Source of the DNA: Aphrophora alni
Taxonomy: Eukaryota > Arthropoda > Insecta > Hemiptera > Aphrophoridae
Direction of reading: 5' to 3'
Length of the DNA: 64,000 nt
Assembly (NCBI GenBank): GCA_963513935.1
Contig: OY740768.1
Span: 14,367,993-14,431,992 of the forward strand
This document shows, in pieces, positions 1 through 12,700 of this stretch; the first letter of the stretch is position 1, and each line of letters begins with the position of its first letter. The position numbers were made by a program, and so were the translations under genes. Below the pieces are notes generated by a model. That model was not told the DNA's origin, ran no database searches, and worked only from the letters and a program-made list of their open reading frames with translations.

Positions 1-954
1 ATATCCCTCAAGTTTAATCTCTAAGTACACCAACAAAATATATTGATTACCATCTCTTGAAAATTGTCCATTCATGAATTATCAGCACTAAAAAGCTGGA
101 TAGAGCTGAAAATCAAATAATTAATTTCTCAAACTTAACAAAACTATTTTAGTTCAAATTTAAGGGTATGAATAACCCCAGAAAAAATGTATAAATAAAA
201 AAGTAAAAAAATATTACGGTTCAGAAATCTTCTACTTTCGTCAATAAACCCTCGATTTTAATCAAATACGATTTGACATGAATACGCGTTTATGGCCACT
301 TGGGTTAACAAGTGAAACAAGTTTAACCCTCATTTAAAGCATATACATTTTCGGCAAACACTGTATACATGATTAATTTTCACTTTTTACTGATATCTAC
401 CAAACCGACATTTTGGTTTTGAGGATGGGTGAGTTAAAAAGTTTGTGCGATGATTTACATTCTTTATTTATTTATTTATTTTTTAATTTAAACAAATACA
501 TATGTTTCAACTCTACAAGAATTTGTTTGAATATTGAATTATTAAAATTTTATCTCAGTGTAGATTTCTGTATTAAATAACTGGTCTATACAGAACTTCC
601 TCTCAGTTTCACTACCTTTCTTTTGAAAATTAATTGTTAAACTTGTATAGACAAGGTGACAGGCAACAAAGTTATTCAAGTGAGTTTCACATAAAATATG
701 TTGTTCCTACTTATTTTTCGTAGGGTAATAATACATAGCTTCTGTTTACACAGTAAGTTGTTTTTATGGTGAAAGAATTGTCAATATCGGTTGAGAAGCT
801 TAGGAGGAAGCTGGCTTAGGACATAGAATTTTCAATGTCACCGGCCAAGGTTTATTTTTTTGACAGTTATTCAAACATTTAGCTACAATGTGGCACTTTA
901 GTTTGGGTTACTAATCTTAACATTTGACTAAAATTTGAAGGAAGTCCGTAGGTC
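1..954. other. AT-rich non-coding stretch
   Basis: I see no ORF of note, RNA gene or strong repeat here. It is AT-rich with short A and T runs. A few phrases near 240-310 (cgattttaatcaaatacg) resemble the diverged interspersed repeats found later, but not enough to delimit a copy. Confidence 0.5.
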
Positions 955-1290
955 TACAGTCGATTTTGATATTAATAGTTTTTTTTTTTTTTAGAAAAAG
1001 CTGCGGGAACGATTTTGTAGTTGTTTTTATCTTCCCGTTAACACCATTTGGTAGATTGCGACCAATACGTTTTGTTTGGATGCTTTGAGTCTACACTTTA
1101 GCAACTTTAATTGTTAAATTGATAAGAGACGATTTTGAGAAAATCATAACTTTGAACTTCGATCTATGGCAGCTATCTTCACATTTTGAGCTATGAAAAA
1201 GCTTCCACATATAGACAAAATGCTTTCATACCAATTTCGAATAAAATTGATCCATTAGTTTGTGCAGTAGACGCAACGTCGATTTTGAAA
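955..1290 (+). repeat. Interspersed repeat family F2, copy 1 (diverged)
   Basis: This segment shares an ordered series of phrases with 24880-25165 and 39985-40265. They are a tttttgtttgg/cgttttgttt phrase, then gattttgagaaaatc with a following cataactttg-type phrase, then a block on a short time-of-change theme ending in ttcacattttgag, then atacc-aattt-gaataaaattgatcc. The shared order over about 300 bp argues for descent from one element. There is no coding capacity, and identity looks low, so the copies are old. The element class is unknown; it could be the non-coding 3' part of a retroelement or a DNA transposon remnant. Confidence 0.5.
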
Positions 1291-1499
1291 CTTCGTAGTA
1301 TGAGGAAAGTGGTTTACAATCAACCATTTTTTATATCTTGAATTTGGAATAAAATGTATACAGTTTCAGTAAATATAAATTATACAATTTACTTTTGGCA
1401 CCTACGCATTTTACCTCTTGATATTTTACATTCGATCCAACATTTCTGCACAGAATTCCTGACGAACAACTATATCTGCATTAGTAATTTGGAAAAGTT

Positions 1500-1770
1500 T
1501 CACGTACTACGCGCCAAAGAGTCGTGTGTGGTGCGACGCGTTGCGGGCAAGACTTGTTCCACAGCAACGTCAGTAAGTCGCGGGCGACTGGGTGATTTGT
1601 CATGTCGTACAGAACAACCCATCTTAAGAAGAGTAAATTGTACTTGGAGGATCTTTGCGTTCAACTGCAGTCGCGGAGTTCGTTACCACAGCTAGATGTT
1701 CAGCATCTATGGTGGTAGCACTTGTGGTGACTGGGTTAGGTACCACTGCACAGCGTGAAGTAAACGTGAT
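1500..1770. other. CpG-richer patch, possible exon or promoter remnant
   Basis: Within strongly AT-rich surroundings this patch carries many CpGs (cgcgccaaag, gcgacgcgttgcgggc, gtcgcgggcgac). It overlaps the end of a 113-codon ORF at 1354-1695 whose first half reads as ordinary AT-rich DNA and whose protein I do not recognise. A good 5' splice-site match (tcagtaagt) lies near 1570. At about 1709-1758 a GTGGTA/TACCAC stem could form. It could be a first exon or promoter, or a fragment of a GC-richer mobile element; nothing decides between these. Confidence 0.2.
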
Positions 1771-2407
1771 AGTTTTCCTTTAGAATGACAATTCAAACCG
1801 ATTATGTAAGTTATCTAAATAAGTTTCTAAATGTTTTTAAAGTTGTTTTTGAAACACTTTGTATTTTAATTTTCCATTTGGTCTCATTTTTTATTTGTAA
1901 AGTCTAGACTACACGAAGACTCACGGTAATAGATACTCGTGTGCTTGCTGAAATCCAGCTTATTTTTGTAATTATACCTTCTAATTGTTTAAAGACCTAA
2001 TTATTCAAAACACAAGCGTGTTATGCAGAGAGACGAGAAGGCGTGGTAGAGTGACGAGGGACGCACAGGTTCATTAGTTTTAAGCAAAGATTGAGTTTAA
2101 AACAAATTGAGCAATCTACAATGATACAAAGTATTTATAGAGTTAGTAATTAAGTTATCTAGTAGTGTATGTGTCTGAGAGAGAGTGAGAGTGAGAACGA
2201 GAGAGAGAGAGCGTGTGTGATCGTGTGCGTGTGAAAGTTTCCGTGTTTTATTAGTCATTATTTTCTCACATATATTAAATTTATTATACGAAGAGTTATG
2301 ATGAAATCGGTGATGAATTTTTTGAGAAAAATCTTAGCTTCGAGGTCCCCAAATCAAACGTTTTGAGTCTCTGTTGTAAGTGCAATGCACTGTAAAGAGT
2401 ATGAAAG
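1771..2407. other. AT-rich stretch with GA/GT-rich low complexity
   Basis: There is no gene visible. The only structure is a purine-rich run at about 2172-2236 made of GAGA and GTGTG/GTGCG steps, an imperfect simple-sequence tract. Confidence 0.5.
2172..2236 (+). repeat. Imperfect (GA)n/(GTGC)n low-complexity tract
   Basis: Successive gagagagagtgagagtgaga steps grade into gcgtgtgtgatcgtgtgcgtgtg. The tract is interrupted and short. Confidence 0.7.
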
Positions 2408-2605
2408 CAATAAAAATACCTAGCTCTCTAATACTTCAATAGCGTTAAGGTCAGAGAAGAACAGGCGTTGGTTAATAGAGACATGATAGGAAAGATGAAG
2501 GAGAAGGATATAACCCAAGACTACATCAAAAAAGTTGTACATCCAGTTACACACCCTCGGGATTGACAAGGCCGTACTCACTTAAGTGACCTCTTAGGGT
2601 TGATC
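2408..2605 (+). repeat. Interspersed repeat family F1, copy 1
   Basis: F1 is defined by two anchor blocks. The 5' block is of the form cctagcc-tt-gaatac-ctaatagcgtcaaggtc-g-agagaa. The 3' block is of the form atccagctag-acctcgggattg-caag-ccgtactcact. Both occur here about 100 bp apart, at about 2418-2460 and 2540-2583. Other copies are at 27590-27690, 33938-34140, 34141-34320, 37215-37440 (minus), 42805-43035 and a fragment at 30362-30455 (minus). The unit is about 200 bp, has no coding capacity and looks like a non-autonomous element, either SINE or MITE; I cannot see clear termini. Confidence 0.65.
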
Positions 2606-3094
2606 AAATTTAGTATGTCAGCGTATCTGTAGGTGGTTTCCCCCCGTTTTAGCATTTAGATACCATAACACCGAAACTTAAAAATAACATTTCCTTACCA
2701 AAATTTGAAATACGTTAATAACTTGGTAGAGTAGTTTTTTTATAAATTAGGTATTTTACAGCTCAATGGGTGGTTTTTGGTTTGTTGTTGGTAACTCCTG
2801 AAACAATTTTTGGTTTGTTTAGTTCTTAGATGCTATATTAGAGGGAATCGTTATGTTTGATTTGGAGAAAATAGTAATGTTGACTTTTGGTCTTGTGAAA
2901 ACTACGTCAAGTTTACAGTTATCGAAAAATGAAACGCAATGACTCAAGCTTTGGTGGAATAAACTTCGAGATTTACTAGAAAATGGGTAGAGATTCGTAA
3001 TTTGGTTCAAGATATGCTTCGAATTTTGTCTAAAAATGTTCAAATTTCTTTCGCTCAATAAAATTGATTTTTTTCATCTTATAAAAAAGAAAAA

Positions 3095-3165
3095 ACAACA
3101 ACATAAAGTAAAGACCCCTAGCTTTGGAATATTGAATAGCTCCAGGATAGGAAAAAATAAAAGTT
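3095..3165 (+). repeat. Possible 5' fragment of family F1
   Basis: The phrase aagacccctagctttggaat resembles the F1 5' block of the copy near 42870 (aggtccctagtctttggata). The match fades after about 50 bases, so this may be a truncated old copy. Confidence 0.3.
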
Positions 3166-3175
3166 GGAAAAAGGG

Positions 3176-3233
3176 ACCTGATGGGATCAGGTGGATCATT
3201 CGAGATTGCCATAGCCTGTTTCAGCAAACAGGC
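3176..3233. other. Two tandem short perfect hairpins
   Basis: A 7-bp perfect inverted repeat (ACCTGAT, loop GGG, ATCAGGT) at 3176-3192 is followed 21 bases later by an 8-bp perfect inverted repeat (GCCTGTTT, loop CAGC, AAACAGGC) at 3214-3233. Both sit inside a 75-codon ORF (3036-3263) that I regard as chance. No U-tract follows, so this is not a typical Pol III or bacterial-style terminator. The function is unknown. Confidence 0.5.
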
Positions 3234-3523
3234 ATAACTGCAAAAGCTGCTCTTCTTTTTTAAATGGAATTTTCAAAACAGTTATTACCGTGAAAAAGCT
3301 TCACCGATTTTTGTTTACTTATGACAAAACTTTCTTTCTTTATATACAACATATACATGTGAGAGTAAAAATAATCTGAATTAACGCCCTAAATGTTGTG
3401 AACTTTCCAATCAATGATTTTAATTTGTTGTTATTCCCTTCCAAAAAGGTGTGTCTGGGAGCACAGTCTTATATGTTAACAGACAGACACACCCGAGTAA
3501 AATTGGTAAATTGATATCCAGAA

Positions 3524-4505
3524 ATGAAACCATAGGAACAACAAAATCAATGCGTCTTGAGTTAAGCGAGTGTATCTAGACAAGCCCGCTAACGATTTAA
3601 TACTAATTACGTAACATATCATTTAACATCAGGCTAAACAATTCTTCTCTACCAATGTTTAATTTACCACACCCTTGTATTGTATCAATTTCGGACCACA
3701 TTATTCAACATTAAAACACAAATTGTATATTTAAAGTAATTTATCTACCAGTAAAATATTTAAAAACAATTCCTTATTTTGGTATTTTATTACATATATT
3801 TTGCTTAATAACAGCTACAGAATTTTCAGTTTTCTTGTACTAGAATGATTATTTTATTTTATTTCTAGTTGTTAAAGTAAGCGTGAAGCCTTGGAAAAAC
3901 ATATATTTTGTTTTCCAACAATCAGCAGAACTGCAGTTGATCACAACGTAATTACTTAAATTTGTGTAATTCATTGCGCAACTATAAAATCTGCATTACT
4001 TAGAAATCGTATTTTTAATGAAAGATCGTTTACAACAGTATTGAAAATGAAAGTGTTGGTTGTCAATACTACGCTGCCCTCACATTATAATCTGAGCTAA
4101 CTTACTTAAGGGCAGAATACAGGCTCAGTCGCCATTGGTTTCTCTGAGCATACATGGATGATTTGTTTACGTTTTTATCTATAACTCATGAACCACTATT
4201 TATGATGGAGAGTAACGGTTCGTTTCGTTTGGATTCTTAGTGACAGAAATTTAAAAAGTTTGATTAACAATTTTTGAACAAACTTTGGGTAATACATTCC
4301 TTTTCACGTTATCTGTAAAATTTTTAATGCAATTCTGGATGTTTCTTCGTCATTCTTATAATGTTTTGGGGATGTGTTAATATATTTTCCCTTTAAAATC
4401 TATTGGGGATATATCTGGTAAACGGGTTAGCCAAAGATCTGTAGAAATTAACGTGGACCAAAGAATCTGCTAAGCAACCTCATCGATTCATTTCAAGAAG
4501 CGTTT
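3524..4505 (+). repeat. Dispersed ~1 kb repeat F3, copy 1
   Basis: This stretch aligns by eye with 21156-22230 in the same orientation. The first ~170 bases, from gaaaccataggaacaacaaa onward, are nearly identical. Similarity then falls but is collinear through tacatggatgatttgttt, cgtttcgtttgg, aatacattcctt-tcacgtta and tggatgttt-ttcgt. Copy 2 carries extra bases near 21675-21790. There are no ORFs, no terminal inverted repeats that I can identify, and no poly-A tail. It is probably a non-autonomous or internally deleted mobile element, or an old segmental duplication; an interspersed element is more likely because the flanks differ. Confidence 0.8.
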
Positions 4506-7233
4506 ATCGTTTTCAAGCATAGCAACGAATTTATGGATTTTTTTTAATACACAGCTGATTCAGTTAATTCAAAGAAAATTGGACCTATAATCCTTCTCCT
4601 GGATAGGGGACACGAAACTTGTGAATTTTGTCGTTGATGGCGAAACCCCTGAATAGGTTACGTGTTTTATGCTGACCAAATCTGACGTTTAACTTATCCA
4701 TTTAAATTAAACCAAGCAAATTAATTTTTAACTTGATCTGGACATTGTTACGTGTCAATTTCCGAAACCATCGGCAGTAAAGAACATTCTCGTTTGGATT
4801 CATGCAGATGCAGCTCTTCCACTGCTTTATCTTTGTACGTACGTAGCTTTAGGTGATTTTATGCTCTTTGAGAACTTGTATAGAGGCATACAGGTTGGTT
4901 GCTGAGATAACCGTCGAAGCTACTTTTTAGGAGAACGATGCAGAATATTTTGAGCAGTCACACGAAATCAAGTGTTAAAAGAGAAAGCCGCACACTTCAT
5001 GGCCTATTGTTGACACGACCAATATTCAGGGACCTAATCATAAGCAATTCAACGCACTGATCATAAGATTTTGTTTCTAGTAACAAATCTTTCTGTTCTC
5101 GCTTGAATGACAACAATTGTTTAATTTGCTTGTATATACTCAGTCGCACAGAGGTGCCAATTCAGTTCCGATAACCTTAATAACAAATAACAATAACAAT
5201 TTAGGGAGATTTATAACTATTTCTAAAAGTAATTTTTATAAAGTTAAAGTCTATAGATTTTTGAATCATTGTGTAGCTATGGTATCTCGACGTCATCAAA
5301 GTTGAGGAACCACATCACGGCTGGAGGGGAAGGGGGCGCAACGTTAAGCATCAGTAGTCAATCTCATAGGTACTAGAAGATGTGGAGGAGGTCTAACTGT
5401 CACTTCGTATCTTTCTCGTTAGTCAGAGGCAGTGTAAGAAGAGCATCTGTCTAAAATACTTTTACTTTTGGACAAACAGACAATCCATCAAGACAACCTT
5501 GTCAGTTGATGGAACTTGCGTGTCTTCCTGTAGGATGTTTAGAGGTATGAAATCTGGGAGTATTATACGCCCTTGTAGCTGACGTGCAGAAGGTATACAC
5601 CGCTCAATTGAAAGAAGGTCAAATATAAAAATTAAAAAAACCAACAGTACTTCGCGTCCCTTCTTGGCATCACATAAACTGCAAATCTACGTATTCTCTA
5701 ACTTATCTGTACTAGTGAAGTGAGTAAAACAATTAGTGAGTAGAACGTATACAATCAATTATCTTAAAACTGTCATACAATATATATTCTGGCATTGGTC
5801 AGGTTGCATTGATCTTGTGTCTAACAGTGTTCGATGAATCATTCGTAAGAAAAATAAAAAGAAGAACAAACACTAGTTTGTGGTTTCAAGATATCGAGTC
5901 CCTGATTTCAGTTACAAACCACCGCATATAGCGTTTCCTACGCTATGTAATATATACGTTAGGTAACGTGGTATATATCATTAACTGTGAATCATATTAT
6001 TTTAAAAAAATAATTGTTTTTTTCTTAGATAACTGGTTCTTTACGGAGCATGTGTGATTATCTCATGTTGTAAGGGATGCTGGGTATACAGAGGAGATGA
6101 AAAATTGTACAATCTCTTTCACTTTGTTAAATTAAATCGCTAAACACAGTTTGTCGTTCGTTTTTTTCCCCCGTTTTGAAAGTCAGGGGACGGGCGGGAA
6201 AAGGATAAGTCAATAATTATATCTACCTCAAGTAATCCTAATGGGGGGGGGGGGGTTCACTCCTCAGATGGTGATGGTGACAACCTAAAGATTTTTAAAT
6301 AGGATTATTGGTCATTTGATATGTTATTGTACTCAAAATAAAAACATCTTTGATATGTATTTAATGGCAATACCTTATTTCATTAACTGATTTAAAAAAT
6401 TTTGGGAATACATTTTTTAAATTCACTACATTTTGAAACTGTTTCTTATAAATTTAGATAGTTTAGTAGGCCCGTTAAATCTTACTCTGTGTACAAAATA
6501 TAGAGACCGTTTTAGAGATATTGTTATTTTTAGAAAATACACTAACGGATAGCATGAACAAAGGAAAGGACTCGGGACAAATATTTTAATCGATCTGTAT
6601 TATCAAAAATATACATTACTCATTTAACAATATTTTAGATTTTTTTAAACTTTTTACTGCAATTTATATCTAGCTAAAATATGTTCCTCAATTATAGATT
6701 TTAATATTTTCAACGACTACGAATAGCAATGGTAGAGCTTTAAAAACAATCCTATTTACTTTGGGCACGAAAAAAAATCCCAGTTAGACTCTTAATAAAG
6801 TTGGAGTTTAATAACACTATTAATTTTTAGAAAACTGATAACATCAGGCTTCGAGACGACATTAGTAAGACGTTCAGTTTATTTTGTTTTTCAAGAGAAG
6901 TGGTAGTACAAAGGACCTATTTGTTAGATAAACAAGAAAGGAATTTTTGAAGATTTTACATTTTATCATAAATTAGACTGTGACTGAGGAACAGGAAGTA
7001 AACCAGCATTTTCTTATAGAGTGAAAGTTTACTAATTTTTTTCTCGTATTCAGTTTTCATAAGTAATAATCTCTTTACGAACTTTGTTAAACAATTATAA
7101 GAATCCGATTTATACAATAAACTCAGAAACGATACAGTTACAAATAAACAAGAGTCCAGTTATAAAATACAATTAATAGTAACTAGAGATCTTGTAACTT
7201 TAAGAATATAGTAAAATTATTTTTCTTTAAGGG
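4506..7233. other. AT-rich stretch without recognisable genes
   Basis: I see only short chance ORFs here (for example 5117-5305 and 5462-5644 minus). The region 5300-5480 is slightly less AT-rich but gives no recognisable product. A 13-base poly-G tract at 6243-6255 is the only striking local feature. Confidence 0.5.
6243..6255 (+). repeat. Poly-G tract (13 G)
   Basis: This is an uninterrupted run of 13 G in AT-rich DNA. It is one of seven G or C runs of nine or more in the window. Confidence 0.9.
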
Positions 7234-7623
7234 ATGACGTTAACAGAGTTATTTGTTAATATTATTTTATTCTTGTTCAACATTTATGCTTTTAAACGTT
7301 TTAAATTTATGAGAGATAAACTGCATAATGAATCTTTTTCTTATTTTGAAGTAGTAAATGTCTATAAAATTTTAAAATCCGATCTATATTATTATTGGAT
7401 AATTGTTAATAATACATATATAACAGGTATAATCATAATGGAATCTTCATTTTTCATTGAATTAGACAAATTACGGGTTTTATTAAGTGTAAAAACTTCT
7501 GTTTTGAAGTACTTCCCTAGAGTGATATTATATAACTTCAAAAACGTATCAGTGCAAAATATATCAACTCCAAAACAGCAACCTTGTACTCAGTGCTTAC
7601 AAAACCCTGTGAGCATAGTGTAA
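7234..7623 (+). other. 129-codon ORF, unrecognised, probably chance
   Basis: This is the longest ATG-initiated ORF outside simple repeats. The predicted protein is rich in Phe, Ile, Leu, Tyr, Asn and Lys, as expected from AT-rich DNA. It has a hydrophobic N-terminus (about residues 5-20) and a CTQC pair near the C-terminus. I recognise no domain. No clear splice sites, promoter or related copy support it. A short secreted or membrane protein cannot be excluded, but composition explains the ORF. Confidence 0.1.
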
Positions 7624-8759
7624 ACCAAAGGTCTTTAACTTATCTCCAATAATAAGGGTTCGTTTTTCCTTATTTAAAGTTTTAATTTAATTTCAGAAGT
7701 CAATTTTATTAGATGAATATCTGAATTTTAGATTTTGCATTAAAATTAAATTGTTTGAAATTAACATTTTTGTACAAAATAAAAAATTTACATATTGCCA
7801 CTAAACTTAGACAAATAAGGTAAACTTTCAAGCCAAAAATTTAGTTAACTGTTGACAAATCTGTATACAAACCAAATCCATTAAGCTAAACATTTTGGAG
7901 GAAAACTCCTATAGACCAAAACTCAAAATTACATTTTCTTTAACAATAAAATGTTGTTTAAATGTGAGCCTTAAAACACCTAAGGAAAATACACGGGTCG
8001 CCATCTTACAATAAATGTCGGTTTGAAAGTTTTCGCGTTAACAAGGAAAAATGAAAAAAATAGGTGACATTGTAAAATTAGAATACTGTAATTCAAAATC
8101 TGAGATGACAGAAAACCAGTATGTTTTGTTTGGGTAATAAAGGCTACATTCAGCTAAATTTGATGAACCCATTTTGTTACAGGACTTTTGAGTTACAGAA
8201 AAAATATTTTTTTAAACCATTAAAAATCTGGTCAATATATTTATGTCTACATTTAAATATATTAACTGCCGGAGACACGCGGTGGAAACTCTTAGTAAAA
8301 GGAAAACTCTATTTGCATTGTCTCCAGGATTAAAATTTATGGAAAGTTCAAACATAATTTTTTATTTGTAAGGCTAAATAGAAAATTTGATTAAAATCTG
8401 TCCATTGTTTGGAGTGTAAAACATTGCACGGATAGACTTCCCCCAAAACACTGTGTCAATTATCTCAAAACAGATATTACCACGTAACATCTCAACGAAT
8501 TTTGTTCAGACAACAAAAAGTAAATGTATTAAAATATATTAACATCATTGCATTCAAATGATTTTAACACACAAATATCTCATTTATTTTTGTTTAAATT
8601 TTTATTTCTAAAACTGTGAAAACATTTACGTCACATTAGACAACTTTCCAACTTACCTATACTAGAAAAACTCTAATCCTAAAAAAAACACTGCATTTAT
8701 AAAAACACACTTAAATTGTTTATACTGTTCAATTTAATTTTAATAAAAAAAATTTCATC
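7624..8759. other. AT-rich stretch, nothing specific
   Basis: No gene or strong repeat is seen. A cgccatctta phrase near 8000 belongs to the recurrent GCCATYTT motif described in the findings. Confidence 0.5.
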
Positions 8760-8890
8760 GACACTTTATGGGCGTCGGTCGTAAGTTCTCGCGCTACTAA
8801 TAAGACGGCACTGTGCGACGCGTACGAAGGTGGTCGGAGAACTGGGATGCGTCATGCGTCTACATCGGTTTATCAAGTGGACATGGTTTA
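8760..8890. other. CpG-richer patch
   Basis: A local cluster of CpGs (ggcgtcggtcg, gcgctac, gtgcgacgcgtacg, gatgcgtcatgcgtc) stands out from the AT-rich flanks. It contains a donor-like tcgtaagt at about 8779. No product is recognisable in the 61-codon ORF that starts at 8813. It may be an exon or regulatory relic, or mobile-element sequence. Confidence 0.2.
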
Positions 8891-9712
8891 AAAATAAAAC
8901 TCAAAGCTAGGGTAGCTGTGAGGGTGTTTTCTTACAACAGAGGTTATACAAGTTATCTTTACATATACAATATACTGAGAAAGTTATGGGATTGGTAAAA
9001 AAAAAAAAAATCAATGTTGTGTTTTTCGTAGAATTATCTCTTTTGAGGTTCCCTGAGCTCCGAAAAAAACCGATGTCTATATCTGTCTTTTATACAGTAC
9101 TCTTCCGCCAAATGTTGGGAATTACTTAGTTATTAGAAAAACTGTTATGATTTGGATATCCACTCCTTAAGTGCACATTTTGAAAGGCTCATCACTTTCG
9201 TCCGCCATTTTGAATTGAGTTTCTAATTTTTAAATAACAAGAGTGAAATATGACTAGTTTTTATTTAAACTCCCCCTCCTTTATTTGAAATGTTTTAGAT
9301 CCAATTTCGTTTATTTTACTAAAGTCGGTTTATTGGGCAAAAAATAGTTGTAGACTAGTTTTTATTTCTGAGAAAAAAAAGGAGAAAAGTCTAATGAAAA
9401 TTTAAATGTCCCGTACGGTTTTTATAATTTTTGAAAAAATGGTTTCTTGACGATAAAGTGTTTATATTGTATTAAAAAAAAATATTCGAGCATAGCTAAT
9501 TGGCTGACGTTTGCTTATGCAACCCAGTAGCGAAGCGAACAAACAATGGTTTCCGACCTCCTCTTTCAGTTTTTATTACAAAGTAAGATGCATAGCTTGC
9601 TATATCTCAGTCTTGGTCTTTTACTACCTGAATGTCGAGTTACTATATTCGCTACCATGTGTACTTTCCTTTGTACATGCCCCACCCATCACAGACCGAA
9701 AGACTAGATTCA
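8891..9712. other. AT-rich flank of the satellite array
   Basis: There is no gene. The phrase tccgccattttgaattgagt near 9207 is one of several GCCATTTTGAA-type motifs in the window. The 98-codon ORF starting at 9511 runs into the first satellite monomer and is not credible as a gene. Confidence 0.5.
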
Positions 9713-12700
9713 TGACAATTACAGATTACTTCGAATACTACTCTCACAAACTGCCGTATATTTTACGTAAGCGTTGTTTTCTTCCAGCAGTCCAAAGTTT
9801 CTGTTAAATCCACACGTTATTGTGTTATATTACAACAGTACGAACAACAGTGGTCTTGTATAATATAATCGTGACAATTACAGATTACTTCGAATACTAC
9901 TCTCACAAACTGCCGTATATTTTACGTAAACTTTGTTTTGTTCCAGCAGTCCAAAGTTTCTGTTAAGTCCACACGTTAGTGTGTTATGTTACAACACTAC
10001 GAACAACAGTGGTCTTGTATAATATAATCGTGACAATTACAGATTACTTCGAATACTACTCTCACAAACTGCCGTATATTTTACGTAAACATTGTTTTAT
10101 TCCAGCAGTCCAAAGTTTCTGTTAAGTCCACACGTTATTGTGTTATATTACAACAGTACGAACAACAGTGGTCTTGTATAATATAATCGTGACAATTACA
10201 GATTACTTCGAATACTACTCTCACAAACTGCCGTATATTTTACGTAAACATGTTTTATTCCAGCAGTCCAAAGTTTCTGTTAAGTCCACACGTTATTGTG
10301 TTATATTACAACAGTACGAACAACAGTGGTCTTGTATAATATAATCGTGACAATTACAGATTACTTCGAATACTACTCTCACAAACTGCCGTATATTTTA
10401 CGTAAACTTTGTTTTGTTCCAGCAGTCCAAAGTTTCTGTTAAGTCCACACGTTAGTGTATTATATTACAACACTACGAACAACAGTGGTGTTGTATAATA
10501 TAATCGTGACAATTACAGATTACTTCGAATACTACTCTCACAAACTGCCGTATATTTTACGTAAACATTGTTTTATTCCAGCAGTCCAAAGTTTCTGTTA
10601 AGTCCACACGTTATTGTGTTATGTTACAACAGTACGAACAACAGTGATCTTGTATAATATAATCGTGACAATTACAGATTACTTCAAATACTACTCTCAC
10701 AAACTGCCGTATATTTTACGCAACATTGTTTTCTTCCAGCAGTCCAAAGTTTCTGTTAAGTCCACACGTTATTGTGTTATGTTACAACAGTACGAACAAC
10801 AGTGGTCTTTTATAATATAATCGTGACAATTACAGATTACTTCAAATACTACTCTCACAAACTGCCGTATATTTTACGTAAACTTTGTTTTGTTCCAGCA
10901 GTCCAAAGTTTCTGTTAAGTCCACACGTTAGTGTATTATATTACAACACTACGAACAACAGTGGTGTTGTATAATATAATCGTGACAATTACAGATTACT
11001 TCGAATACTACTCTCACAAACTGCCGTATATTTTACGTAAACATTGTTTTATTCCAGCAGTCCAAAGTTTCTGTTAAGTCCACACGTTATTGTGTTATGT
11101 TACAACAGTACGAACAACAGTGATCTTGTATAATATAATCGTGACAATTACAGATTACTTCAAATACTACTCTCACAAACTGCCGTATATTTTACGTAAA
11201 CATATTTTATTCCAGCAGTCCAAAGTTTCTGTTAAGTCCACACGTTATTGTGTTATGTTACAACAGTACGAACAACAGTGGTCTTGTATAATATAATCGT
11301 GACAATTACAGATTACTTCGAATACTACTCTCACAAACTGCCGTATATTTTACGTAAACATGTTTTATTCCAGCAGTCCAAAGTTTCTGTTAAGTCCACA
11401 CGTTATTGTGTTATATTACAACAGTACGAACAACAGTGGTCTTGTATAATATAATCGTGACAATTACAGATTACTTCGAATACTACTCTCACAAACTGCC
11501 GTATATTTTACGTAAACATGTTTTATTCCAGCAGTCCAAAGTTTCTGTTAAGTCCACACGTTATTGTGTTATATTACAACAGTACGAACAACAGTGGTCT
11601 TGTATAATATAATCGTGACAATTACAGATTACTTCGAATACTACTCTCACAAACTGCCGTATATTTTACGTAAACTTTGTTTTGTTCCAGCAGTCCAAAG
11701 TTTCTGTTAAGTCCACACGTTAGTGTATTATATTACAACAGTACGAACAACAGTGGTGTTGTATAATATAATCGTGACAATTACAGATTACTTCGAATAC
11801 TACTCTCACAAACTGCCGTATATTTTACGTAAACATTGTTTTATTCCAGCAGTCCAAAGTTTCTGTTAAGTCCACACGTTATTGTGTTATGTTACAACAG
11901 TACGAACAACAGTGATCTTGTATAATATAATCGTGACAATTACAGATTACTTCAAATACTACTCTCACAAACTGCCGTATATTTTACGCAACATTGTTTT
12001 CTTCCAGCAGTCCAAAGTTTCTGTTAAGTCCACACGTTATTGTGTTATGTTACAACAGTACGAACAACAGTGGTCTTTTATTATATAATCGTGACAATTA
12101 CAGATTACTTCAAATACTACTCTCACAAACTGCCGTATATTTTACGTAAACGTTGTTTTCTTCCAGCAGTCCAAAGTTTCTGTTAAGTCCACACGTTATT
12201 GTGTTATGTTACAACAGTACGAACAACAGTGGTCTTTTATAATATAATCGTGACAATTACAGATTACTTCGAATACTACTCTCACAAACTGCCGTATATT
12301 TTACGTAAACATTGTTTTATTCCAGCAGTCCAAAGTTTCTGTTAAGTCCACACGTTAGTATGTTTTGTAAAAACATTATGAACAACAGTGGTCTTGTATA
12401 ATATAATCGTGACAATTACAGATTACTTCGAATACTACTCTCACAAACTGCCGTATATTTTACGTAAACATTGTTTTATTCCAGCAGTCCAAAGTTTCTG
12501 TTAAGTCCACACGTTATTGTGTTATGTTACAACAGTACGAACAACAGTGGTCTTGTATAATATAATCGTGACAATTACAGATTACTTCGAATACTACTCT
12601 CACAAACTGCCGTATATTTTACGTAAACATTGTTTTATTCCAGCAGTCCAAAGTTTCTGTTTAGTCCACACGTTAGTATGTTTTGTAAAAACATTATGAA

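Noticed and set aside
1354..1695. 113-codon ORF as a gene
   Set aside because: The start lies in AT-rich DNA, no domain is recognised, and only its second half has unusual composition. I kept the CpG-rich patch as a feature instead.
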